From Lantana camara (taxonomy: Eukaryota > Streptophyta > Magnoliopsida > Lamiales > Verbenaceae), in the NCBI GenBank assembly GCA_037501455.1, contig CM074862.1, forward strand, positions 61,101,501 through 61,165,500: a DNA stretch of 64,000 nt. The letters are read 5' to 3'. The position numbers and the translations under genes are program-made. Below are positions 21,094 through 32,222 of this stretch, in pieces. The notes under the pieces are model-generated. The model worked only from the letters and a program-made list of their open reading frames with translations. It was not told the origin of the DNA and did no database searches. How positions within the stretch are numbered: position 1 is the first letter of the stretch; every line of letters starts with the position of its first letter.

Positions 21094-23976
21094 TGTCGGA
21101 AAACACAGAGTTTGCGCAGCAGAATTTTAAAAAATTTTCCAAAAGTAGATCTAAAACTTACAATGTTCGTATCGTATCTTAAAAAGGTTTCAAGAAACTC
21201 ACGGGAATTGAAGCTTTCTTGTGATGTTGATACCGCCGATCAAACACCCTACACGCGGAATGTACCTCGAACGTCCTTTGATTAGATCCCAAAGTAGGTA
21301 ATCCTCTAAAGCATATCCACACCAGTCCTAAAACACAATCAAGCTTGTGAGAATGCTAGTTCTATGGCTTGTGTTTGGCTAGGATTTACTTTGAAAACTT
21401 TTCTTTTAATTTTTCTCAAAAATAATTAACGCTTCAAGAACATTGGTCTGAAGAGTAAGAGAAGCACCACCCCTTGTATTTATACAGGGATGGTTCGAAC
21501 CCCTAGGGTTTTCCAAGAACCAATGGGCTTTGATTTCTTGCTCACAAATTAACTAATTAATTATTAACTTTTAATTGAAAATAAGTTCTTAGCTTATTCT
21601 CCAAGTTTAGCAAGAGATCTTTTCTCTCTCCTACAATAGGAAGTTTAACTTTTCAACCTTTATCTAGTATAAAGTCAAAAATCAATTTATACAATAAATA
21701 ACTTAATTCATAATTAATTATTGGGTTAATTATTTTGAAAATAGTCTTACCAATTAATTCATAATTAATTGAAAGACCAAAATTAATTAATTACAATTTA
21801 ATTAATTAAATCTAGAAAAGAATTCACGCACGAATTAAATAACACGTTTGGAGCTATGTTTTAAAACCCGGACCGAACGTCGAATCGGAAGACTTACTGG
21901 TTACTGGTTTTACCGGTTCGACAGATTAGACCACCGGTCGAACCGGTGTGACGTCATAATTACGTAATAATATATATATTTATATAATATGATAAATATT
22001 AATTAAAAATAATAAAATAAGTTAAATGACATAAAAAAATAAATATAATTTATTCACTTATAACTACTCATTAATTTTCAAATAACATTTTCCACTGATA
22101 AGATTCAAATTAAAAATCTACAAACAATTTAGATAAAAATTGATTTGATAAATATCATACTATTTATTTATTGTGAAAATAATTAAAAAAAACTCTCATA
22201 CATTTATATTTATATAGATATAGATATATATTATAAAAATGAAATATTTCACATTATTTTATCCGTATTTAAATTTAATTTATACTAAAATAATATTTGT
22301 AATTGTAATTAATATTTTCTTTAACACTCTATTTTTAAATATAATTTATAAATTATGAGAACTTATTATGCGAAAAGGTGATTAATAGTTTTATTAACCT
22401 AAAAATTTACAAGGCAGTAGGTATCAGTTGGTTTGATTGTATGTGCTGGTCAAGGGTTCTAACCTCAACAACAACAAGTTTTGGATTTAAAATTTTGAAA
22501 AAAAAGAAAGAAAAAACCAGGCCAAACGGCCCGCGAAGCGGTCCGGTCCAGGTTCTTGACTAGTTTTCGACCGATTTTGAGCGAGCTGAACTGGTCCGTG
22601 GAAGGACTGGTTTTTAGGAGTCTCCCAGACCGGATAGGCGGCCAGTCACCTGTCGAACCGGTCCGACCGGCCAGTCCGGTCCGGGTTTTAAAACATAGGT
22701 TTGGAGCCATGCATGAAGTCACGTGTGCGTGACACATGGCAGCCACGCAGGCCGCGTGACATGTGGCAGTCACGTGTACTCCACACGTGGCAGCAGTCCA
22801 CGTGTTAATGCTCCATTTCAATCAACAATTTGATCCTTCGTTAATCCAATTAACCTCCTACCATAACCCTCGTGATCTGACATTTGTGTGTAACACTTTA
22901 GGTTCATTATTCAATAGTAGTGACACTAATTAATTAATTTTTATAATCAATTAATTAGTTCACAGATCACACTACCGTAATCTAGCAATGGGTGTGTGAC
23001 CCCTAGCCGAATAACCAAATGAATCGAAGAACCTTTCAGTCAATGACAATCAGTGAAATGCAATCCTCATACAACTCCATCTTCAATGAAGAACTAAGGC
23101 ATGGGAATAAACTCAGAGCCTTGTTATTCTTGATCTTTAAAGTTAAGTTCATTTCATATCCATTTAGATCTCAATCCAAGAAAACACCATTTTCTTGATG
23201 TCTTGATCTTTTATCCACTTTGGCCAACTGTTTAATAATTAATGGACTACGAACAACTTAATCAGTAAGAGATCATCCTTGTTCTTAACAAGTGTAGGTC
23301 ATTTATCGATTCTACTAATTCTATATATGTCACTTGATTAATCCCTACATAGGCCGTGGTTCATATGTCTATATGGCGACACCCTTTTGAGCCTATATCA
23401 AAGATTACAGAGTTAGCTCATATGAGACATTACAGAATCTCAAGTCAAAGGATTATTAATCACGTCATTGACCTGTGAGATATTTCCTAATCTGGAAGTT
23501 TCTAGGAGACTTCCTTTCCCATTTAGGAATGTTCTCACACGGGACATCTCTGTGATGCAGTTCTTATAACAACTACCCTTATGTATTATGAACGCATCAT
23601 CATTGCACTATCACTCCATGAAACTGAGTGACCCTTCGAAAGGGCATAATCACATAATCAAGTCTCAACAGAGTCAAGGTCAACACTCCCACTGTCTGTC
23701 GGACTCATCGACTTGGAGAAGTTTCTAATCCTTGCCTATGGAGTTAAGAACTTGTTTCATGTGCCGTTCTCATAAGGGCAAAGTTCTTAACGGCCTCATC
23801 GGATTAGGAGAGTTCAAAACATGAAAAACACGGTCAAACCCAAACAGATATAAATAAGCACATAAAGAAGTGATTGTCTATGAACAAATCATCTCGTTTA
23901 TTATTCAAAGACTATTTGTGATTTTACAAGAAAATAGTAAAGCATAAATGCCGCTTTAAAGGCACCATTTCTAACA
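21094..23976 (-). repeat. 5' LTR of copia C with an inserted TIR element
   Basis: Antisense LTR with end TGTCGGAAAAC at 21094 and antisense TGTTAGAAATGG start at 23976. It totals 2883 bp, or about 2.0 kb without the insertion at 21854-22698, close to the family length. A minus-strand TATAAATA lies at about 21478-21485, and four CACGTG/ACGTG motifs at about 22720-22805. It is a divergent sister of the A/B family. The outer flank at 23977 lies in the Helitron relic. Confidence 0.88.
21854..22698. mobile_element. 845-bp TIR DNA element (MITE-like, hAT- or MULE-type)
   Basis: The terminal inverted repeat CTATGTTTTAAAACCCGGAC is perfect at both ends. GC-rich subterminal sequence with ACCGGTTCGAC/GTCGAACCGGT repeats flanks an AT-rich core. 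The direct repeat GTTTGGAG is at 21846-21853 and 22699-22706 (8 bp, or 9 bp if the C is counted). Eight bp fits hAT and nine fits Mutator-like elements; the end symmetry favours eight. No transposase is encoded. It lies inside the LTR of C. Confidence 0.85.
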
Positions 23977-24600
23977 ACTATCCCAATCATATGCCTCGTA
24001 AGGCAGCAAAAGTGGATATTGAAGAGGACCATAATAACCTGTGTATTCTTTAATATTCAAAAGCCAACCCACAATTGTTTGAAAAACTATATCTCGATGA
24101 TTTATATACATTGATTCTTCTCCGCCAACCATTATCGCTACTATTGGGAGGAGGTTGATGGAGTATATTGCTAATTAGGAGAAGGTTTTGCCTTAATGAG
24201 TAACCTACAATCATCAATATCTGATTGTTGAGCAAGTTGGCAAAGTATTTTGACAAATGGATTGTGGGCATCTAAAATAAATTTGATTTTCTCAATTATA
24301 GCTCTGTTCAAACCACCACTTTCTTGTAACTTATTTCCAGCTCGTGATTTGTATCATAGATGAATGTATGTTCTATGTGAATGAATGCCCTTCCAAAGAC
24401 TAATTTGTGAAAAGATCCATAAATTCCACATGAATGGGTATTTCAGGCAACTTTATCCTACCTCTATTGCAGCAAAAGTTTTTCTTTTCTCGAATGAACA
24501 ACTTAGCATGACAATGAGCGCACGTCCTGGAAGGAGGGAGTTGCAATCTCTAACACATGACATGTTGGATAATAATTTCTTGCACAATTATAAAAATGGT
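23977..24600 (-). pseudogene. Helitron Rep/helicase N-terminal region relic
   Basis: Minus-strand fragments in shifting frames match the N-terminal region of plant Helitron Rep/helicase proteins. They include a cysteine motif (CAHCHAKLF followed by FCCNRGRIKLP, about 24560-24440), an IYDTNHELE stretch (about 24355-24330), LDAHNPFVK (about 24260-24235), and HRDIVFQT leading to GPLQYPLLLPY (about 24100-23985). Helitron proteins carry the same order (CxxC...CC, YDT-E, LD..NP.VK, LQYPLLFPYG). The relic ends exactly at the LTR of C, so C interrupted it. Frameshifts and stops make it non-functional. The replication and helicase motifs would lie left of the window. Confidence 0.72.
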
Positions 24601-25612
24601 TACTTCTAGTTGTATTGATATTTGTTGTCCTACTAGTATCTCATTCATCATCGAGATATCCTCTTGAACTTGAGATCAAACGATCTTGGTTGTCATTAAA
24701 ACCTGTATTGTAGGATCCAATAGTAGCTAATAGAAATAATATTAAAAAATAAATATCTTGGATGAATAAAAATTAATATATGTTACATACCTAATGTATT
24801 TGAAGGTGGAGCATTTGAGGTCGACGCCTCAAATTGATAAGTCAAAATTGATTCAAAATTCGATAAAGGAATTGGATGAATAGAAACATTTGTATTATTT
24901 TTATTTGAAATATCACTTGTTAACGAAAAAATCTAATGTTTAAATTTAAGGGTTTTACATGCAATGTAGTATAGTTACATAAAAAGTGTGTATTGATATC
25001 AAGTATCTAATAACCTAAAGTTGGCATGACAGATTCAGTAGAATGGTTTGAGCTAGCTAAACGAACTTCTCTCTGACCTGTATTAGAGTTGTTCACTCAT
25101 GCCTAGTAATGTCATATATCAATATCTTTAGTAAGAGTTTCTTGTAGATAAATAAAGAAATTTATAATAATATAGAAATGAATTGTTATAGCGTAGATAT
25201 TTCAATTTTTATTAATAAAAATAAAAATTAAGTTAAAAATATTTGTACCTTTCATGATAAAAATTCTCTTTTGGACTCGTTCCCTGATAAATTCTCTTGC
25301 AAAATAAAACAAATCAAGACATAATAGAAAGTGATATCCACAACATGAATAACTGGTGTTTTGTGAACATTCAAAACTATGGCGAGTTGTCTTTGAATTA
25401 AGAGAAAAACATCAATATTTTTACTTTTGGTGATAAAGATTCTCTCTTTTGGGCTCCTCCTATAAAGTTTCCTACAAAATAGAACAAATCAAAATTTGAA
25501 ACATTACATGATGCATTGCGGCAACATAAAAACAAAAAATACCTTACTTTGAATTTTAGAGGCTTTGTAGTTTTGATTTGACAGAGTTGCGGCGGTCTGA
25601 TTTGTAGCACCC
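24601..25612. other. AT-rich degenerate region next to the Helitron relic
   Basis: No intact gene. Two similar pieces at about 25249-25305 and 25421-25485 (GATAAA-ATTCTC-TTTTGG...AAAATA-AACAAATC) look like a small duplication, possibly old exons of the Helitron gene. No further coding family is recognisable. Confidence 0.4.
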
Positions 25613-26430
25613 GAGCACAAGGCACCATATCCCCCGCACCGAGACCTGACCTGCATATGAAATGGAAAGTCCATAAGCTTGCCAAATCAAGCCAAATGGG
25701 GACACAACACACACGCTATGCTAGGCGGGAGCTTACCCTTAAACCATTCAAGAACGGGAAATAATAAATTCAGAGTAAGGATAAAAGAAGTGGAAGCAAT
25801 TTATGACATGAAACATATACAATGAGCCATCAAGCTCCAGAATATAAGTATATACAAGATTCAAGTAGCAACCGCCCACACGGCCTAACAAAATCGTAAG
25901 GGCCCAAATATTCGTAATCATAATAAAAAATAATAACATGAGTGTATAAGAAAGTGTTAGACCCAAAATGCAAGACCTAGACGACTCGTATTCATGCCTA
26001 GTACTCCCGTAACCTGCATAACACAACTGCAAATAATCCGAATTCAGCCTAAAGAAGACTGGTGGGTATAAAATGGGGCATAATAATAAATATCGTTGAT
26101 TTTAAACACATACATGCAAGTCATAATCCCGTGTGAAGTTTTACAACGATTTCTCAAGTGGGTAAAACAAAGAATAGCATCAACGGGATTACAACTATCA
26201 TATTCTTACATAAAGGTATTCATGGCCCTACGAGTGGGAGTGCATAATCTCCAACTAACACCTTGTGTAACCATAAGCGATAATTATTAGGTGAACACAC
26301 ACATAATCTTTCGTGCACATTCATAAGATTCTTCATAATCATACATATACACCTTTTTTTCTCCGGGTGGTGGACCGGTTTGCAAGGTCCGGCTACCCAT
26401 ACATAACGGCAAGTGGGGGTACATGAATCC
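25613..26430 (-). repeat. Antisense Ty3 LTR G, 3'-end part
   Basis: Begins with TGTAGCACCCGAGC, the reverse complement of a GGGTGCTACA end, followed by the antisense CCATATCCCCCGCACC block that all Ty3 LTRs here carry near their 3' end. GCTAGGCGGGA at 25720-25730 is the antisense of the conserved 3' stem arm. It is interrupted at 26430 by F and continues at 38752. Confidence 0.8.
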
Positions 26431-28203
26431 TGTAACACCCCGGCTTTTTAATTGTGTAATATGACGTATGTGTTTACGTAATTGCACGTTTAAATTAATT
26501 AATTATGTAAATGATTGTTTATTATAATTATAATCTTAATTACTCATTTTAATTATAACTTTTATTTCGTTATGTTTTAATGATTATATTTTAAAATGGA
26601 ATTTAATTTTATAATTGAAAATATTTGAAATTTAAATGAATTCTTGAATGCTATGTACTTAAATGTTTTGATTGTGTGTCGTTCCTATTTGTTTTGATTT
26701 CGTGATTTGTGCAATTCTATCATGTTGTAGATTTATGTGTTATGAACATGTCTACGTGCTTGTTTCATGTTTTTGATCTTGTTTGGTGTGTTAACGGATT
26801 TATTTTTTTTTTGGGGAACGAGACTAAGTTGGCAGATTTGGAACATTCTGCGTGCCTCTGGTTCCGGACGACGTATCTTGAGCTAGGAAATTCGGATTTG
26901 AATTTCGGAAGAGGCTTTGGACTTGTAACGAAGAAAGGAAACTAAGGAACTTAGTTTCATATTTTTCTAAGCCCATTTGGTCCTCCAAATTTTGCCCGAA
27001 ACCTGAAACTTGGGCAGAATTGCCACCTTACACGGTTTTTGATGTAACTCCCTCATTCTTTGACCAATTTAGCTCAAGTTTGAACCTATGTAACCGTGGT
27101 TTAATGCTCTTTCATCCCATACCTCTCTCATTTGGTCCACACTTGAAGAAAAAGGGAAATAGCTACTGCAAACTGAGAAAGAGGGAGAGAATGATTCAAT
27201 ACTATTCACTTTCCAAGTTTTGTGATCAATACTCCTCCATTTCTTCTCCAATTTGAAAGGTTAGTCCATGAAGTTATTCTCCAGCTTCTTGTGGTTAATA
27301 GAAGTTATGATTTGTGCATTTTCATCCATGTTTGTCCATGCTATGAATATCTACATGAATAGTTAGGTTAAAGCTTCATTCTTGGAATTCATGGTATTAG
27401 TTTGGTTGATATGGAATGGGAACATGGAAGGTGATCAAACTTGCTGCATTTATGTGTTTATGAACTTGAATTTAATATATGTTATGCGTATGATGCTCCA
27501 CCATTTTTATGTGACTTGAAGCTTGAAGGTTTTACGGTTATGTTGAATTCTTTCCTTGTCGCTGTTGTGAGGTGAATTTGTGGGTTATTTGTTGCCTTCT
27601 TGCTTGCTTCCTCATGCTACTTTTGCTGTTGTTTTGTTACTGTGAGCTACTGCTGCTTGCTTGCTTCTGTTGCTATTATGTTTTGGTGAGAAACAGGGGA
27701 AGGAATGGGGCTGCTGCTATTGCTCTCGCGACTGAGTAATCTCCCTGGGCGGGGAGAATTAAACCTGAGGATTACCCGGCCGGGGACTTGTGCTTCAGAC
27801 TACCAGTAGGTTTTCCCCGGCCGGAGAGGGTTGAGGAAGGAATCTCCCCAGGAGGGGAGGTGGTGCAGTTTCTCTTTATGTTAATTTGAACTAGTTTGTG
27901 CTTGTGTATGTGTTTGTGTAATTATGCATGTGTGTGAGTTTACGTATATATGTATATATGCAATATATGTTATGTGAGTATTTGTGTATATATTGTGTAT
28001 TATACTATACTAATGCATGCATGGAATTGGTTTAAATTGTTGTTGTATGTGTATGTACGTATACATATACATATATATATATATATATGAGTAAATTTTG
28101 GTTGTGTGTGTATGTGAGGGTGGCTGTGTAGTGTGTATATATATTACGTATTATTTATGCATGAATGTTATATACATTATTTATACATGAATGTTGAGGT
28201 GTA

Positions 28204-28251
<48 letters not shown>

Positions 28252-29852
28252 ATTATGAATATGAATTCTTAAGATGTGTATGTCTGTTTATGTAATAGAT
28301 ATATATATATGTATTATATTATATTATTTGAATTAATTGAATTAGTTTTTATATATTATGATTTTAAATAATTCAATCATTGCGTGTTTAAATCCCGTGC
28401 TTCTTTAAATGATTTGAATACCTTCAATTCGTTTATTTTAAAATTGTACACTTGGTGTATTTGAGTTATAATTATTATATGGAATTTATGACTTGAATTG
28501 CTATGAATTATGAAACGAATGATCATGGAACCTTCGTTTATGGAATGAAAGTAATTGAATGGCTCGTTTATGTGCTTTTAATGCATTAATTGTGCACATG
28601 AACATGTTCATGACATAATATCACCGCTTATGCATTCATATCATGTTCATTGCATCATGTGCGTCATATTTGGATCATTTGGAGTCTTGAGTCTCACGAG
28701 CACGTTACATTATCCTTTGTACAGTTTTCTCCAAGGCAGAGATGCCGGATTCATAGGACACCTCAAGTACTTTTCTTTTCTTCTTGGTATTGTTCGGTAA
28801 GGTGTAATAGGTGGGTTTCTCTACTATTTAGATAAATGACCCTATATACTTCCAAAGTGTAAAGATTTCAGCCGAAACTATTACATGTATATAGAGTCGT
28901 TTTCAAGAGTAAATGATTTCAACGTAAAGCCTTTATTTTATGAACCCTACCAAATGTTTTGGCGAGAAAGAAAGAATGAATGCACAGAATGGGGCCCAGG
29001 GGCTTAGTGTGAGTGGCTATCCGGGGAGGCATGGGCCAATGGTGATCCCTTACACTAGTTCCAACTAAACCACGGCGTAATCGGACATCGTTAGGAGTTA
29101 GCGAGGAATGGATGCTGAGCGCCATCTGGGGAGTCATGTAACCCCTTTTGGTCAATGAAGGATGTGGACGGGTTAGCCCGGAGGAAAAAGGTGTAAATGA
29201 TCATGAATGTGCACAAAGAAAATGTAATGCATGAAAAGAAAGAAAGAATGAATGTTTAATGAATTACACAAGGTGTTGGTTGGAGATGATGCACGCCCAC
29301 TCGCCGGGCCACGAAAGACCTAATGGAAATTGGTTGGTATAATCCCCTTTGATGATTTCTTTATTTCACCCACTCGGGAATTAATTCGAAAACCTCAAAT
29401 GGGATTATAACTTGCATGTGAATGTTTCAACATTGTCTTATTTTATACTTATACCTTGTGTTATACCCACCAGTCTCTTATAGATTGAACCCGGCTTTGT
29501 TTTCAGTTCTTTTGCAGGTTTGGAGCGCTAGGCGGGAGTTTGAGTCTTCTGGTTTAGTCCGAGTCGCATCACCGCATATTATAAATTGATTTAAATTTCA
29601 TGAATTATACTGATTTATGTTTATGTTTGAATTTCGGGACTAGGTATCTATGTTAGTTCAACCCGTCCCTATGATTGATATAATTTTTGAATATATGTTC
29701 CGTTTTTCCTATTTCATTTATCTTGTTGGAATTGTTTATTTGGTTTCGAAGGTTTAGTTCCCGCCTAGCATAGTGAGTGAATGATTTTCCATTTCATATA
29801 TGGGTCGGGTCTGAGTGCGGGGGATGTGGCGCCTTCCGTTTGGGGTACTACA
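26431..29852 (+). repeat. 5' LTR of F (3422 bp)
   Basis: TGTAACACCCCGG start and TACTACA end, similar to 35282-38746 throughout with scattered substitutions and AT-run length changes, so clearly older than E. It includes GC palindromes around CCCCGGCCGG (about 27735-27865) and the long-range arms GCTAGGCGGGA (29527-29537) and TCCCGCCTAGC (29759-29769). Short frames inside are not genes. Confidence 0.9.
28211..28245. repeat. (AT)n microsatellite in F 5' LTR
   Basis: Pure TA run of about 35 bp; the 3' LTR has runs of different length at about 36916-36943, 37069-37086 and 37138-37170. Confidence 0.95.
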
Positions 29853-29860
29853 TCCTTAAT

Positions 29861-29873
29861 TGGTATCAGAGCC
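29861..29873 (+). other. Primer-binding site of F
   Basis: TGGTATCAGAGCC lies eight bases after the LTR end, complementary to initiator tRNA-Met. Confidence 0.93.
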
Positions 29874-30290
29874 CCAGGTTGGAAAACCCGGGCTCTCGTG
29901 TCATGATTGAGTCAGTTTAGGTCGTACCACATAGGAACTAATTGTCAACGTGTGCATTGCATTGATTCTTGAACTTACTTGATGGTGTTTGATGCAAAAT
30001 GTTGGAAATTTATATGTTAAACTTGTTTTACTTTAAAATTTTCGATTATGTGTTGCATTTTACCTTAAATACGTGCTTTTGGTGCTAACTATGTGTCATA
30101 TGCAGTTACTAACTGGCATGCATCTACATTTTAGACGAGTTGTGATTGTAGGATACTCTTACAAAATCAAACCCCGGCCAATTCTCACTATCACAGCAAC
30201 TCGCCACGAACTCTTCTTTCAGGTCTGATGTTTAAGACACTGGGGATTTAGAGGAATTCGGGCGATTGGTGATTCTCGGGACAAGGTTAT

Positions 30291-32222
30291 TGTTAGGAAT
30301 AGTGCCCTAGAAAGCCGATTGTATATCCGCTTTGTGTTTTTCCTTATTGTAATCACAGACAATCGTTGAATGAAATAACGAATTGAGGCAACACTTCTTT
30401 ATATGCTCTTGTTTGGTATTCGTTTACTTTATCTGTGCATGTATGAGAACTCCCCTAATCCTGATGACTTTAGGACTCTACCATTTACGTGAAATGGTTC
30501 ATGAAACGAGCCCTATATCACATAAGTCATGATTAGTAAAATACTCCAAGCCGATGAGTCCTACAGACAGTGGGAGTGTCAACCTGACTCCTCTAAGGCT
30601 TGCTTGTGGGATCACGCCCTTAAGAAGGACCACCTTGTTTCATGGAGGTGCAAAGTGTATAGTTTATACGTGTGTGATACATGAGGGTGCTTACTTTAAT
30701 AAGTAAGTTCACTGAGGTGCCCCGTGTGAGAACATTCCTAAATGGAAAAGGAAGTTTCTATTTAAGGAAATGGAAACTTCTAGATTAGGAAATATCTCAC
30801 GAGTCATTGATGTGATTAATTGATCCTTAAGAGTTGAGGTTCCTTGTCACTTTATGAGTTAACTCTGTAGTCTTATGTATAAGCTTTAAAGGGTGTCGCC
30901 TTAGACAACTGATTCAAGGCTTATGCTGGGGCTGCACAAGTGATTCATGAAAGTGAATGAGAATCAAGAAAGGACCTACACTTGCATTTGCAAGGTGATC
31001 TCTTATTGTATAAGTCATTCATATGCCATATGGAGTCCTTGGCCAAGGCAGTAGATCAAGACATCAAGAAAAGGGTTTCTGGGATTGAGATCAAATGGAT
31101 ATGAAATGCACTTAGCTTTAAGACCGGATTATTAGGGTTCTGATTATTCCCTTACCCTAGATCTTGGTTGAGAGATAGAAAATAGGAGGATTGTATCTCA
31201 CATGAATCAATGACTTAAAGGTTCTGTCGAATCCGAACATTCCAATTCAGCTAGGGGTTAAACACCTATTGCTAGACTATGGTCGTTTAATCTGTGGACT
31301 GATTAATTAATTAAGTAGGGTCACCGCTAATTGAATTGAGAACCTAGAGGGTCACACACAACAACTTGGTTACATGAGTTGGGGCTTTAAAATGATTAAA
31401 CGAGTTAATCGGGTCTAAAGGGTTCCACACGTGTGAAATCACATGTGTGGGTCACGTGACTGGACACGTGTCATTATGACACGTGTGCCACACGTGACTA
31501 TTTAATTGGATATTAAATAATTAAGTTGTTAATTATTTAATAGACTTTGGTTTAATTTTGAATTAAAAAGAAAGTCTTATTTTGGAGAAAAATAATCTAG
31601 TTAATTAATTATGAGTTAATTAATTAGATAAAATAAGTTATTTATTTTAAATAAATAAAGTATAAAATTATCCAAAAATAGTTTAGATATTTTTAGCTCT
31701 CTTGAAAGTTGATTTGAATTTGAATTCACAGTCAAAGTCAAAATTACTTGATGATCAAGTAATAGGAGAGAGAGAGAGAGACCAAAACCCTAGCCCATAA
31801 GGACTAGGATTTTCGGCCCTCCCTTTATTATAAATAGGGGAGCTCGAGCTCCCCTTAGAGCTAATTGGCAATTCTTTTGGTTCATGTGTTGAACACCATC
31901 CTTTCTCCAAGATAAACGAAACCCTAGGTTAAGCCTAAACACTAACTAGAGAACTAGCATCCTTACTAGTTAGATTGTAGTCAAGTTGGTGGACTATCTT
32001 TAGAGAGCTTCAAGTTAGAAGTTTGAAGATTCGAGCTTTACCAAGGAGAGGGGATCAAGCCGCGAGAAGAGCGTTCTTGGGTGGCTTGAAACGCTTCAAG
32101 AAAGAATAAAAGAAAAGTAAGTTTCTTAACTCTACGAATTTAGATACACGATTGCGAGTTCAAGGTCCTTTTGTTGGAAAATTTTTAAATTTCCACTGCT
32201 TTCTGATTCGTATTTTCCAACA
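30291..32222 (+). mobile_element. Solo copia LTR inside F
   Basis: TGTTAGGAATAG to CCAACA, 1932 bp, same family as A and B. The 5-bp duplication GTTAT flanks it (30286-30290 and 32223-32227). It carries five CACGTG hexamers at about 31430-31495 and a TATAAATA at about 31829. No primer-binding site or internal sequence follows, so it formed by LTR-LTR recombination. Confidence 0.94.

Noticed and set aside
25398..26032. Two minus-strand frames of about 100 codons
   Set aside because: They straddle the Helitron-flank/LTR G boundary and the LTR itself; no motif supports them.
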